Origin: CAZGIF01 sp964526045 | GTDB taxonomy: Bacteria > Patescibacteriota > Gracilibacteria > Absconditabacterales > Absconditicoccaceae | Direction: 5' to 3' | Assembly (NCBI GenBank): GCA_964526045.1 | Contig: CAZGIF010000001.1 | Coordinates: 372,001 to 436,000, forward strand | DNA: 64,000 bases | Shown here: piece after piece, positions 12,454 to 23,471 of the stretch | How positions within the stretch are numbered: the stretch's first letter is position 1 | How the letters are laid out: each line of letters opens with the position of its first letter | Notes under the pieces: model-generated | Told to the model about the DNA's origin: nothing | Seen by the model: only the letters and a program-made list of their open reading frames with translations | Database searches by the model: none | Position numbers and translations under genes: made by a program

Positions 12454-13770
12454 CTACCCATCTTTCCCCAAGAACTTCTCTGCAAAGAGAAGTCCTTTTT
12501 GTATAAGATCAATACGGTAGTTTTCTCATACTCCATGCATATTGCAATCATCATTGGCAAGTGGCACAAGAACTTGTGGTATTCACATATCAGCAAAAAG
12601 CTTGACGATGGGCAATCCTCAACCACTAAAGTGGTAGATTACTTTTTTGTCATAGACGGTTTCTAAAATAGCAACTGCTTTTTGTAAGTACGCATTGCTA
12701 AGATCTGTCTTCATAGCTGGGTATGGATCACTTGCATCGATCACAATAGACACATAGTCAGGAACTTTTTTTTGTAACCAATGTGCTATGTTTTTGATGA
12801 TATGGTCTGGATTTTGGTTAGCAACAGTTCTGATGTTGAGTTTGGCAGTAGCTGTACTTGGAATCGCATTTCTATATCATTCGCTTGTATATCCAGATGT
12901 CATACCAGTGATTTCTATGCTCGGTTGTAGTCAAGTTTGTGTGTAATAATCATATGCTCCAAAGAGTTTTTTGTATCAGGTCTGGCTTTTAAATGCCTCA
13001 GCATCAAATCATATATTTTTGTGCTGTTTTATGATATCTGAACTTACAACATCAACATCATAATAAAAATAAGGAACGGTAATCTGACCGCTTTGATTGT
13101 ATAATTGAGAAAGTAACCTTGTAAGTTCTAGACTCGCATTGGGAGCAACTCACCCATAGATTCATGAGTGTAAATCTGTCTTCCCTGTTGTAAGTTTGAT
13201 AGTCATGTTTGCTCATCCTCTAAATCACGCATCGATTGCTGGACTTTCTCCAACGATTTCTCCATCAGAAATCAGACAAAAATCTGCAGAGATATTGTCT
13301 TTGTAGTCATGCATAAACTTAGATAAGAGAGGCGATCCTGTTTCCTCATTTCATTCTATCAAAAACTTGATATTGTATCATAGTTTGTTTCTATTGATGA
13401 GTTGTGAGATAGTATGAAGATGTATCGCAAGTTGTCATTTATTGTCAACAATACCTCTTGCTATCAACTTTCAATCTTTTTCTTGCACATCAAAAGGATC
13501 GTGATCTCGTCAGTCATCTTTTTTGGCAGGTTGTACATCATAATGCCCATATATCAGACATGTCGGCAAGTTTTTGTTGACCTGATATGATGCTAATACA
13601 ATAGGATTGCCGTATCATTCTACCACATCAACCTGCATACCAAATCATGTACATTGTTCTGCTAGCCATTCTGCGGTATCGTACATTTTTTGGGTATACG
13701 AAGAATCCGTCGAAATACTTGCAAAGCTGACATATTTTTTGAGAAAATGAAAATATTTTTGATACATCAT
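12454..13770 (-). CDS. M20 family metallopeptidase (dipeptidase-like)
   Basis: 438 residues, ATG 13770 to TAG 12454, read on the minus strand. It shows the M20 dinuclear zinc hydrolase order: IYGHYDVQP (first metal His and the catalytic Asp two residues later), ARGIVDNKGQ (bridging Asp; usually ARGxxDDKG), EGNEETGSP (catalytic Glu and metal Glu), a lid-domain stretch around TGKTDLHSG, and MHGVWENYRI (last metal His) near the C-terminus. Length is normal for the family. Members hydrolyse dipeptides or short peptides in the cytoplasm, which fits a scavenging host-dependent bacterium. Two ATG codons stand in tandem at the start; the first is used here. No signal peptide is present. Confidence 0.92.
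12474..12500 (+). terminator. Probable terminator for the DUF2135 gene, embedded in the M20 gene
   Basis: Perfect 8-bp hairpin ACTTCTCT-GCAA-AGAGAAGT followed by CCTTTTTG on the + strand, about 50 bases after the DUF2135 stop. The same bases encode the last residues of the convergent M20 peptidase, so the sequence serves two purposes. There is no T run on the minus strand, so it should not stop the peptidase transcript. Confidence 0.65.
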
Positions 13771-13811
13771 GATATACAAAAAAGCAAAATCTGACTAAAA
13801 ATATACTGTAA

Positions 13812-14222
13812 CTAGTTTGAGTCTGTTGAATCTACTGTTGTAGTATCATCTTTTTTGTCATCAATAGCCGAGTCTGTAGTAATAGTTGTTTTTTCTTCGT
13901 CTTCTTTTGTAGTTGTTGTTTGTGTAGATGTATCGTTTTGTGCATTTAGTACAGCTTCAGCCTTAAGAACTTCCAAAGAATCTTTACTATCATCAATATC
14001 TTCTTGCATATTTTCCAAAGATTTTATAATCTCTTCAACATTTTTTTGTAAGTCTTGCATAGTTTGTCCTTCTTCTATCGTTTGATCTACAACAGTTGTT
14101 TCGTCTTGAGGAAAAAGCATTTGTGCAAGTTCCATATCCAAAAATCTTACATATCCAAACGCTCCTGCAAAAACGAACAACCAAAAAATACTTGTCCAAA
14201 AAATAGTTTTAAATGTTTCCAT
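13812..14222 (-). CDS. Single-pass membrane protein with Thr/Asp-rich tail
   Basis: 136 residues from ATG 14222 (METFKTIFW) to TAG. A longer reading from 14291 exists, but its extra residues do not look like a natural N-terminus. Residues about 6-24 form one membrane span, followed by a short coiled coil (QKNVEEIIKSLENMQEDID) and a low-complexity tail of Thr, Asp, Lys and Ser. I recognise no family. It lies between the M20 peptidase and another single-span protein of the same style, in the same direction with short gaps, so the two may form one transcription unit. Probably envelope-associated, with the acidic tail exposed (inference). Confidence 0.75.
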   Translation of the reverse strand: METFKTIFWTSIFWLFVFAGAFGYVRFLDMELAQMLFPQDETTVVDQTIEEGQTMQDLQKNVEEIIKSLENMQEDIDDSKDSLEVLKAEAVLNAQNDTSTQTTTTKEDEEKTTITTDSAIDDKKDDTTTVDSTDSN

Positions 14223-14311
14223 ATATAATACATAAATGAATAAAAATATGATACTATTATACAAAAAAGTCTTTTGCTTGCAAGATCTCATATTATTTCT
14301 TATTTGATGAT

Positions 14312-15427
14312 TTATTCTTGAGATGCAAGTTTATCTGCAAACAGATTTTCTAGTTCATCAATACCTGTTTGTAAGACATCAAAATCAATATCCTCCATCG
14401 TATCTATATCTTTTCTTATTTTGAGAACATTTTTGAGAATTGCTTTTGCTATTGCTTGTTGTTTATTATCTTGTGCTTCCGTTGCGGCATCTAGTACAAT
14501 TTTCGTTTTTGCCTCTAATGCATCAATAGTATCCAAATATGCTATCAATTTTTCTTCATCAGATGAAAAGACTCAATCTAAACCTGCAAAAGACTTTTCT
14601 GCATCTTCATTTGATTGGATAACATTTGTTGTTGGAATATTCGTTTCTTCTGTATCAGAAGGTTGAGCATCTTGATCTTGAAATGAACTATCAATAGTAC
14701 CAGATTCTTTGTCTTGCTGAGACTGAATACTGTCTGCCAATGGTGTTTGAATTGTTGTCGTTTGTTCATTAGTTGTTGTTTCCGCACCTGATGTGATTTT
14801 TTGAAACAACAAAGGATCAACCGTATAGACAAAAAACACAAGTCACACAATTGAAAGCACAACAGCAACAACAGCCAGAGCTATTCTTTTTCCTTTTTCC
14901 ATACCAATCACAGAAGAAGTCTGTTCCGAAACCACAGAAGATGGTATACTTTGTGGCGATGAGATATCCTCCAACATTTGAGGTGATCATGGAGTTTGTA
15001 CTTTTTGTTCAAGCGATCACAACATTGCATCTATTGTCAATGGTCATGACGATTCCATAATAGCCTGTACCGTATCTCATCATCAAATCTCTGCTCCTCA
15101 ATCAGATGTTATATCTGTATTTTGTTGGGGTTGTATTTGATCGTTGGTGAAGGTTTCCTGTTGCTGAACTACCTCTTGAACTACCTCTTTTTGCTCTAGC
15201 TGAGGCTCTTGTTGTTGGTGGTCTCACCATTGGATATCTCGACCCTTACTTTCATCAACTTGTTGAGAAACAAAAGGTTCTAGAGGTGTGTTTTGTTGGG
15301 GTTGTTCTACTTGTATATCTTCTGTTTGTCATTTTTGAACAAATGCAAATAAATCATCAAATGCAATATTTTTGTTTGATTCTTGTTGAGGGTCTTGGGT
15401 TTGCGTAGCTCATGATGTATCTGACAT
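14312..15427 (-). CDS. Single-pass membrane protein with Gln-rich N-terminal region
   Basis: 371 residues from ATG 15427 to TAA, continuous only if TGA is Gly. The first 175 residues are low-complexity and Gln/Pro/Glu-rich (for example EVVQEVVQQQETF). A basic stretch MEKGKRIA leads into one membrane span (residues about 182-203), then a Thr/Gln-rich linker and a C-terminal helical domain of about 90 residues (from DEEKLIAYLDTIDALEAKTK). Family unknown. The architecture (cytoplasmic disordered part, single span, outer helical domain) matches other proteins of this window, such as the PKD-domain protein at 32.6-35.6 kb, and points to a structural envelope role (inference). Confidence 0.8.
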
Positions 15428-15484
15428 AAGGTATCGAATAGTAAAAACACTTTATATTACCATACACACAAAAAAAAAATTTAC

Positions 15485-15516
15485 AAAAAAAAGAAAACTG
15501 ACACATACAGTCAGTC
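15485..15516 (-). terminator. Terminator for the secreted-protein operon
   Basis: Inverted repeat ACTGAC ... GTCAGT (15497-15515) with a 7-base loop. On the minus strand it is followed by TTTTCTTTTTTTT. It lies about 70 bases downstream of the TAA of the cysteine-rich secreted protein. Confidence 0.75.
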
Positions 15517-15586
15517 TAGCTTTTTTGTTTATTGTATAGATCATGCTTGTCAGTTGCACTTTTGTATGATATTATATAAAAACATA

Positions 15587-18109
15587 TTACTCACATCATA
15601 CTTGTTTCATTGAGCTACGTTTTCCAGCAGAATTGTAATATACAGTATATTCTACAGTCTTTTTATAATTTTTGATAAGAGTATACAAATGTTCCAAAAT
15701 ATCTTCTTTAAATTTATTTTCACGTTTTATTTGTGGATCTGAGTTTGCAAGAATAGTTGTACGTACTTTGAATAAGTTCCTTCAAATAACAGTTTCTATA
15801 CTTTTTGAAACACTACACATATTGTAATCTTGTGCTTCATATTTTCATAGAAGAGTCATGAATTGTTTTCGAACAAGTTGCTTATGTTTTTCGGTGAAAA
15901 CAATATTTTCTATTACATCTCGTTGTTTGGTATAGTTTTGTTTTGTTTTGATAGAGAAAATCGTATCCATATCTCATGCGTGGATCGTTGCATATACAGA
16001 CTGACCAAATCACTCATGAGCCACAAGTTGCACTTGAATAACATCACCATTTACAATAAAAGCAGAGTCTCATTCTTCAACACCATTGACAAACAAAATT
16101 CAACCACTTATGTTAATTGTTCAAGTATATCATACACTCAGTCAGGATATCTCTTTTTGGGTGGACATATATGTATCACCTGGTTCTGCTCATGCAATTT
16201 GCTCAAAAATAAGATAATCGGGTGTCAAGTCTAGAGCGGAAACTTGACAATCAGGGTACAAGAAAGAGCCACTCAAAATACTGTCCATACATGTTCTTAT
16301 TTCTGATGTACATACAGACAATGTATCTACAGCCGTAGAACGTTTGTATGCCACGACAGATCCAGAATGTAAGAGAGATCATCCTCGCGGAAGTCCGCAT
16401 GCTTGTGGTTCCAAAACATCACATGTATCGTATTTATATTGTCATGGTTGTGTGTATGCTGTTACAGTACAACTATCATACAAACAAAGATTTTGTCTAC
16501 AGTCTAACTTTGTACACTGGACTGCATAACGAAATGTATTATCATGTACTTCATATGCTACACGGTATCATGTTGTTGCAATTCATCCTGATGATAAACG
16601 AACGACATTTCCTGACAAAAAACATCAAGTAGATGTACAGCTTTGTATACCAAACCCACTTAATATTCATCAAGTAACAACAGATCAAGAAATATTATTT
16701 CATGGTCATTGGACAAAACACGACTTTTGTGTACACCCTGCAACAGTAAACCCAGACAAGGTTGCGGTAGACAAATATGTTCAGGTTTTGATAGCATGTC
16801 ATGTCAAAGATCACTCTGAAAACTTACAACCTATCATTGTATAATCATATATACCTTGTCATTGTATTGTACAGTTCTTGATAGATCCTGAAAGATTTGG
16901 GACTGAGAGCGATCATGTTATGTACGCAAAATTTCCATTGTCACAATAATACCCAATACTATTGTTTGGACAGTAATTTGGTTTGTCAAATTCGACAGTC
17001 AAATACTGAAATAAGTTTCACGTTGTTGCATGAGGTATAACAGTTGCCGTTTCTTCTATCACACAACTTTTGGGAGGAAGTTTTGTATACGATCCATATT
17101 TATAACTTGCATCTCCATGTAAATACCCATCTCGACAATATCTATATCTTCACTGTAATGTGACGTTATATCATGTCGCTAGATATTGATATCATGTCGT
17201 ACCTTGTCAATGTATGACGACTGTAGCATCTCAAGGTAGTGTACAATTGAGAGGTTTGCTTCGATTATATCAGGTTCATCACAAAAACTTCCCATTGTAA
17301 CAAGTTTTTTGACTACTGTCTAAAACTGGCGATACAAGAGGGTTTGCATTATGAAAAAATGCTGACACAGTTTGTCCATGAGGGACATACACATTCTCGT
17401 ATGGAAATTTACATGAAAGTAAGTCTCATACAGATGCAATTCCTCAATATGAGTCAAAAATGATTCATTCAACAGCTTTTGGTGCAAACATATAATTTTG
17501 TCATTTTTGAGGATTATATTGCAATGTTTTTTCATAATAACTTGTATTAGCAACCAATGAATTAGTCAATACATCAAAACGTAGTCATGCATACAAGTGG
17601 TATGTCTCTCATGCCCACGTATGACGTATATACCCATAAATAGATTGCGATTCTATATCACTTTTGGAACTATAACAATCAGTATAAAATCATCCAAAAT
17701 GTGTCATACCAGCATAGTCTGCTCATCATGCTGTATAACTTGTTGCATCCAAAGGTCGTATTCTCTCTCACCTCGCTGGATTATAGTAAAATCATTCAAT
17801 CTGTTTTGCACATGTCAACGTCTCACATGTACCGACATTTGTACAATCGAGCGTAAATGTTTCTGGGGTTGTTAATTGTCTTGCTCATTTCCAAAAAAGC
17901 AATCACCCAAAATCATTTCCTCATGCATTAAAATGAGTTTCATAATATTGTGTTGCTGCTTGAGGAAAAACCGATAAAAGAAAAGTATCTACTATAGGAA
18001 TATCTAATGCATTTGTTTGCATCAAAGGAAATACTGACACTATTGAAAGAATAGAGAGACTAATGCAAGTACGTGTAAACTTTGAAAGATTGGTATTGAT
18101 GGAAATCAT
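15587..18109 (-). CDS. Large secreted cysteine-rich protein
   Basis: 840 residues from ATG 18109 to TAA. An in-frame ATG at 18163 would add 18 residues and overlap the upstream gene by 31 bases. The 18109 start is preferred because it opens directly with a classical signal peptide (MISINTNLSKFTRTC, then a hydrophobic core ending VFPLMQTNA) and lies 23 bases after the upstream stop. The mature part is rich in Cys, Tyr, Gly, Thr and Asn and looks built of many short beta-rich modules with paired cysteines, ending in a charged helical segment of about 150 residues. I recognise no named domain. It is co-directional with the YID-repeat protein and probably forms part of the same extracellular structure. 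Confidence 0.8.
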
Positions 18110-18132
18110 ATACAATACTGGTGTATAAAACT

Positions 18133-19590
18133 TTAGTGTAAATCTACTCGTGTTGGTGTTCATGCAATTTCTCTACACCCTCTAAATCATCAATTTGTTC
18201 AATCCGAAACATATACAATTGATCATGGCTGACATAAAATTGGATCTGTCGGTACAGCGAGCAATTGCATTCATAGATCTGCATCAATACGAACCGCATT
18301 TGTTCCTGCATCAAAACGTATTCATCACCTAGCACGCATTGATAGTTGATTTGATTGTGAAGAAGTAAGTGGAGCTCATCATGCACTATCACTTCGAACG
18401 AAACTTCAGGTATGTACTGCTTGTGTTTGATATCCTCAAGCAAAAGCATTTGGTGCAGTTACTATATTTTGTTCTCATCCTACAATGACACTATTTGCCA
18501 ATGTTCATGAAATAATATTACTTTGTCATCAAATAATCACACTGTTGGTTGCTGTACGTATTGCATTATTAAGACTTCCAGCAATCATTGTTCATACATG
18601 ATGAAAGTCAGCTTGCATATTTGTTGTATTATATCATAGTTTTCCTCACTGTTCAAATAATTTACTATTTGTGAGTGTATTTTGAGCTGTCGAGACAGGA
18701 ATATAGCCTGACGCAATTGATCATGTAATATTGTTTTGTAAGAATCAATCAATAGTTGTACGATCGTAATAGTTTCACGTCAAAAATGACATTACACTTG
18801 AAAACCCATTCATAATCTGTCCAGATGTGAGGTAGTTACCTTGTATGTGGGTTTGTGTATATGTATTTGCATCAATATACCCACGAGTGTAATAATTTGT
18901 TGTCAAAAATCAGCTTGTAACTAAGTTTCAATCAATATATGTCCTTGGATAAAACGTACCATCAATATATGTTCTTGTATGATAGTTATTTAGCAATGTT
19001 CAGGTTTGTACTAAGTTTGCATCAATATAATTTTTACTATATGTGTTTCAGGTAGAATAATAACTGAATGCCAAAAGATTGTCTATTTGTGCTTTGGTAT
19101 ACAAATCATTTCCTGATCGACAATTTGTTTCTGTTGCATCACAATATGACAATGCAGATACTTTTCCGTTTTTCACTTCAAGATTTCATACGGTACTCAA
19201 TGTTCAATCAACAATAACTTTTGGTCCAACTTGGCGAAGTAAACTATTTGCAAGAGAGGTTGTATTTGTTGCCATTGGTATAGTTCCGTTAGTCATATTA
19301 CCAGTCACCAATGAGCTTATACTTTTACATCAATTTCCTGTACTATCACATACAAGAGGAGTCCATGCAGCAGTTTGCATATAAATAACTCACCCTGCAG
19401 CTCAAGTATTTACAGCCACTTGCGTTGTTCATTGCTGACCTCAAGAAGTAGTGTATATAGTTTGTTTCATATACTGTATTGCGTTTTGTATATTTGTTGT
19501 AACCACAAATGCATGAGAATATGATTGGAGACACAGTGCTCATATTGCGACACATGTAAGCATCTTTTTATAGGAAAATAATTTGGACAT
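18133..19590 (-). CDS. Secreted fibre-like protein with YID repeats
   Basis: 485 residues from ATG 19590 to TAA. The N-terminus is a signal peptide (MSKLFSYKKMLTCVAIGALC, ending near SYSHA). Residues about 160-280 hold at least seven copies of a motif of the form Y-[TS]-[KR]-x-[QYT]-ID-[AG]-x-L, such as YTKAQIDNLL, YSKNYIDANL, YHTRTYIDGT and YYTRGYIDAN. The motif resembles the YTKxExD repeats found in phage tail fibres and trimeric adhesins. The C-terminal part is Gly/Cys/Arg-containing and may be the binding head. A near-consensus promoter stands 40 bases upstream. It is followed by the cysteine-rich secreted gene, so the pair forms a secreted two-gene operon, perhaps a host-attachment fibre (inference). 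Confidence 0.85.
18745..19110 (-). repeat. YID-repeat coding region of the fibre-like protein
   Basis: Imperfect tandem repeats of about 36-40 bases. On the + strand they read as repeated ATCAATATA(T/A) blocks, the complement of TAT-ATT-GAT (Tyr-Ile-Asp). They translate into the YxxxYIDxNL motifs of the secreted fibre-like protein. Confidence 0.7.
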
Positions 19591-19628
19591 ATCGTAATTT
19601 AGTACGAATAAAACAAAATCTTATGGTA

Positions 19629-19657
19629 AGTATATTGTTACTATTCGAATCTGTCAA
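19629..19657 (-). promoter_or_regulatory. Sigma-70 promoter of the fibre-like operon
   Basis: TTGACA (complement of 19652-19657), a 17-base spacer and TATACT (complement of 19629-19634). The expected transcript starts near 19622, giving a leader of about 30 bases with no Shine-Dalgarno sequence. Confidence 0.7.
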
Positions 19658-19669
19658 ATTTTAGATAAC

Positions 19670-19727
19670 AAAAAAAACCTACTGACCACTTTCTCGTTTT
19701 AAAAGAAATGATCAAGTAAGGTTTTTT
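19670..19727 (-). terminator. Terminator of the pilin-like gene
   Basis: Long imperfect hairpin flanked by A and T runs (AAAAAACCT ... AGGTTTTTT), with an inner TTTCT/AGAAA stem. On the minus strand it ends in AGGTTTTTTTTG, about 35 bases after the pilin stop. It separates the pilin transcript from the fibre-like operon. Confidence 0.7.
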
Positions 19728-19760
19728 ATATGTTTTATTATTTATATGTAAATAAGCAGA

Positions 19761-20357
19761 TTAACTATCTAAATAAAGATGTCTAAAGACATCAGCATTT
19801 GATACTGCAGTACATGTTCATACTCCTCCTGAACCCAGTGCAGTAGACCCAGCCTCATCAATTTTTTTACAAAACCTAAGACTGAGGTCATTGATATCAC
19901 TTGAATTAATTATATTTTCTGCAGATACTCGGTTTGAGACTCACCCTTGTCATTCTGTACCTGCCATCAAAGCAAATCCTCCATTATTGATTCCTCATTT
20001 TCTAAGTCTTGTATATCAGTATTCTCAGTTGGTAATAAGATTCTCAGTGATTCAAGAAAATGATCTTGCTCATTGAGGATCAGTTGGAACAGTTCCTTTG
20101 ACATATGATTGAAGATCTCAAGAGATATTAATCAATCACCCACTTCAGGCTGGATATTCACCATTATCCATATAATACATACTAAGAGCAGTTGCAACAT
20201 TTTTGATGTCTCACTGTCTAGCAGTATCTCTCGCTTTTGCTTGAAATCATATGATTTTTGGAATCAAAGATGCAGCCAAAAGTCAAATAATAACAATAAC
20301 TATTAGCATTTCTACCAATGTAAAACCAGATTTTTTTTGAGTAAATAGACGAAACAT
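19761..20357 (-). CDS. Type IV pilin / pseudopilin
   Basis: 198 residues from ATG 20357 to TAA. The N-terminus is a class III prepilin signal: a short basic leader MFRLFTQKKSG followed by FTLVEMLIVIVIIGLLAASL, so prepilin peptidase should cut before Phe12 and methylate it. The Glu at position 5 of the mature chain is present. Next comes the usual amphipathic helix (QARDTARQGDIKNVATALSM) and a globular domain starting YYMDNGEYP, typical of GspG/PilA-like subunits. Two cysteines near the end (RFCKK and GVGTCTAV) could form the D-loop disulfide. It is transcribed alone from a consensus promoter and ends at a terminator. PilT is encoded at 48 kb. Confidence 0.93.
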
Positions 20358-20401
20358 GTATGTTCAAACAAAAATGTAAAAATTGCTAAGGCAATACACA
20401 T

Positions 20402-20429
20402 ATTATATATGCATTTTTTATTTTGTCAA
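20402..20429 (-). promoter_or_regulatory. Consensus sigma-70 promoter of the pilin gene
   Basis: Exact TTGACA (complement of 20424-20429), a 16-base spacer and exact TATAAT (complement of 20402-20407). The predicted leader is about 38 bases. A perfect match suggests strong, constitutive pilin expression. Confidence 0.8.
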
Positions 20430-20509
20430 ATATTGTGACTTTTTTTATTAAACCTTATTTAACAAATAAGACATTTTAATTAACAAGACATTAATAGAGG
20501 CTTTAGATT

Positions 20510-20582
20510 TGGGTCAGGTGGGGTTTGAACCCACGGCCAATCGCTTAAGAGGCGAGTGCTCTACCGACTGAGCTACTGACCC
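20510..20582 (-). tRNA. tRNA-Lys (CUU)
   Basis: Complete cloverleaf: acceptor GGGTCAG/CTGACCC, D arm GCTC-AGTCGGTA-GAGC, anticodon loop CTCTTAA (anticodon CTT), T loop TTCAAAC, discriminator A. CCA is not encoded. It stands alone between the pilin and pseudouridine synthase genes. Confidence 0.95.
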
Positions 20583-20676
20583 AGCATATCTGTACATTCC
20601 TTTTGTACCAGTTGATTATACCCAAAAAGCCATTCAATGCAAACTTTTTTATATACTCTTTGTTGACAATAGTGCG

Positions 20677-21603
20677 TTACTTTGAGAATACTTGTGACTT
20701 TCCATCGTAGTCTACAAAAGACAAGTAAGATGCACTCAATTGTAAGTCAGTCTTCTTTTTTTTATATTTTTCTAAACCATACAAATAGTCTCACTGTATT
20801 GGCAATCCTTCACTTGCTAAATGGAACCTGATTTGATGTGTTCTTCACGTTAATATTTCTATAGTACAATGTGCGTGTGTTCAGTGCTGTTGTGCAGCTA
20901 TGATCTTTGATATTCCAAGCTTTGGAATACTATGTGGAACAAGAGGAACAACGGTTTTTATTATGTAATATGGTATTTTATCTACAATATCGTGCAAAAA
21001 AGTATGTCACTTTTTGGTAACATCAACAATAGCTGTATATCTTTTGACAAGAGGAACTTGTTCTTTGAGCTCGATAGTATCCGCTAATGATTTTTGTTGA
21101 AAAAGTCATTTAAAATACGCAAGTGCCTTTTCAGTTTTGGCAATAATCATAAATCAATCTGTTCATTTATCTAATCTATGCACTAATCATGCTCTAATAA
21201 AGTGAGAGACCGTTGGAAGTGTTTTTTTGAAATGATGATATAAAAAAGCAACAACAGATGGTGTTGTTGTGTCTCGTATACTACTTGGATGGGAAACAAC
21301 TCACTTTGGCTTATCTATTATACAATAATCTGTGGTTTCATACACAATAGAAAGTGGAATGTATGCACACTCTTCCAAAAGTCATGGTCATGTATGTCTA
21401 CGGAGATCTTCAATATATACAATATCTCACCTCTGGAGCATGTAAGACTTTTTAACAACGGTATTATTACAAAATATAGCTCACCTTCTTATTAGATGAT
21501 GAAAAAAATTTCTACTCTGTCCAAATGTTTGGCGTAACCAGGTATCAATTCTTATGGGATCTCACTGAAATACTTCAGAATGTGTTGTCATTATTTCTTG
21601 CAT
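20677..21603 (-). CDS. RluA-family pseudouridine synthase
   Basis: 308 residues from ATG 21603 to TAA. An N-terminal S4-like RNA-binding region (residues about 15-75) precedes the catalytic domain. The catalytic motif HRLDKGTDG carries the essential Asp; the family consensus is HRLDxxTSG, so Asp replaces the usual Ser. The second signature RTHQIRFHL and a GDYLYG block near the end are intact. Members convert uridines of 23S rRNA or tRNA into pseudouridine. The exact target cannot be read from sequence. It is divergent from the TMEM43-like gene, with TATAAT about 20 bases upstream of the start. Confidence 0.92.
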
Positions 21604-21647
21604 AGTATGTATAAAAAAATATATTATACAACATATATTTTATTTTT

Positions 21648-22811
21648 ATGAATATGATGGGGTCGACGTTTACAAAAGTATGAAGTTCATTACTAGGATG
21701 AATAAAAAACATATTTTTTTGAATTATACTTTTTTTTGGTGCAATTATCTTATTGTTTTGGAACGAATGAAAACAAGATGTTTCTATGATAGCACAACAA
21801 GCACTACCATTGCAGATTAGTGAAATAGACTCACAACATCAAGGTCAGTTTGTAGCAGCTCGTGGTATTTTACAAACTAGTGATATGCTGACTGATAATT
21901 TATACCTTCATCCATGAAAATATCTCATAATACAAAGAACTGTCGAAACATTTGCTCGAAAAGAAACAGCAAAATCATCAACAGCAAGTTGAACACAACA
22001 AGCAACTACAACATACGAATATACTAAGGATCGAACATCTTCACCCATGAATAGTACAGAATTTTTCCAAGCATCAGGACACACAAATCCAGAACTGTAC
22101 ATAACATCAGAGAAATTCTTAGCATCCGATACACGTATTTGAAACTATGCACTCAATCTCAACATATTAGATATTCCAGCTCTAGAAAATCTTGCACTAT
22201 CAACATGAAATACAGAATTAACAAAAAATATGTCCTGACAAGCAGCACGTTTTTATCAATGATCATATATTTATTTATGATCTGGTAGTTTTGAGAATCC
22301 ATTAGTGTGAGATATTCGTATCTCATATAAAGTATTACCAGCAGAAAAAGCAATTACAGTCTTTGGAACTATTGATGGAAGTATGATTGCTCCATATATA
22401 TACAACAAAGATAGTTCATTGTATCGTGCTTTTTTTACAAATCCAGAATGAGCGATAGCCATTATGAGCAAAGAACACACGACAAGCTTGTGGATGTTTA
22501 GAATATGAGGTTGTATTTTGTTGCGAATATGACTGCAACTTATGATATCACTATTACATACTATTGTTTCTTTTATACCATTTGCATCCAAATTTACAAA
22601 AAGTTTAACATTTGTTATCACATGAATTCTTGCTTTGAGTATTTGACTTATAACTATACTTATAGCAAAAGTTATACATAGTCGATTAGCACTTGGTATA
22701 ATTATTCTCATTACTTGATGCTATTTTGCACGAGCATGGTATACAAACACATCATTACCATGGGGACGTACATTAAAGCAAACACAACCGACACCTCCGT
22801 CAGCTTCTTAA
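21648..22811 (+). CDS. TMEM43-family membrane protein
   Basis: 387 residues from ATG 21648 to TAA. It has the TMEM43 (PF07787) layout: one N-terminal span (FFGIILFFGAIILLF) followed at once by the family hallmark WNEGKQDVS, a long extramembrane region of about 240 residues, and a cluster of three to four spans near the C-terminus (from SLWMFRIGGCILLRIGLQ). Bacterial members are of unknown function; the human homologue is a nuclear-membrane and ER protein. Eight bases upstream of tmk's region the gene ends, so it may share a transcript with tmk (18-base gap). The start is the first of three nearby ATGs in frame or near frame. Confidence 0.85.
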
Positions 22812-22829
22812 TCTTTTTTTTGTGGAATT

Positions 22830-23471
22830 ATGTACAAATATATAGTAATTGAATGAATCCATTGAGCTGGTAAAAGTACGATAGCACAAGCTCTTGCCTC
22901 TCACCTAGATACGATAGGGTTGGATGCAAAGTACTATCATTTTCCTGAAGAAAAAGAGTTATTCTGACAGCTCATCAGGTCTATTGTTGCAGAAAAAGAA
23001 GTGTATGCTCATCGAGAAGTGACTGGACTCTTGTATGCGGCTTTTGCTAATAGATTTCATCTTATCCACAAAGATACAGAAACAACATTTGTCACTGATA
23101 GACATTCTGTCACAACAGGACTTATTTTCCAAAGAGACATGCCAATGACCATCAGACAAGAAATTTATAAATTTGGTATTGAAGCATTGCAACAATCATG
23201 AGTTATGATATATCTTGATATCGATACAGAAACTGCTCGTCAAAGAAAACAAGAAAGAGACAAGCTACTTGCCAACAAATGAGAAGTTCGAAAAAACAAA
23301 AGTAACGACAAATTTACCTTAGACGAATTTGATACACTTTCTGCATTATACAAAGAACATCTTGTTCCAACAGTGAAATCTATGTGAATACCTACACATA
23401 TTGTTACAAATACTGGTTCAGTAGAACAAACTGTACAAAGTATTTTGCAAATAATAACACCTAATTTGTAG
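22830..23471 (+). CDS. tmk: Thymidylate kinase
   Basis: 213 residues from ATG 22830 to TAG. The P-loop EGIHGAGKST (residues 8-17) has two of its glycines encoded by TGA, strong evidence for the altered code. The central TDRHSVTTGL block corresponds to the DRY-type substrate motif, modified here to DRH. A later LDIDTETARQRKQER stretch matches the LID and adenine-binding end of dTMP kinases. The enzyme phosphorylates dTMP to dTDP for DNA synthesis in the cytoplasm. It is 18 bases downstream of the TMEM43-like gene and overlaps the convergent murE gene by 11 bases at the 3' ends. Confidence 0.88.

Noticed and set aside
15587..19590. Prophage origin for the tail-fibre-like gene
   Set aside because: No capsid, terminase, portal, integrase or lysis gene is near; both products carry signal peptides.
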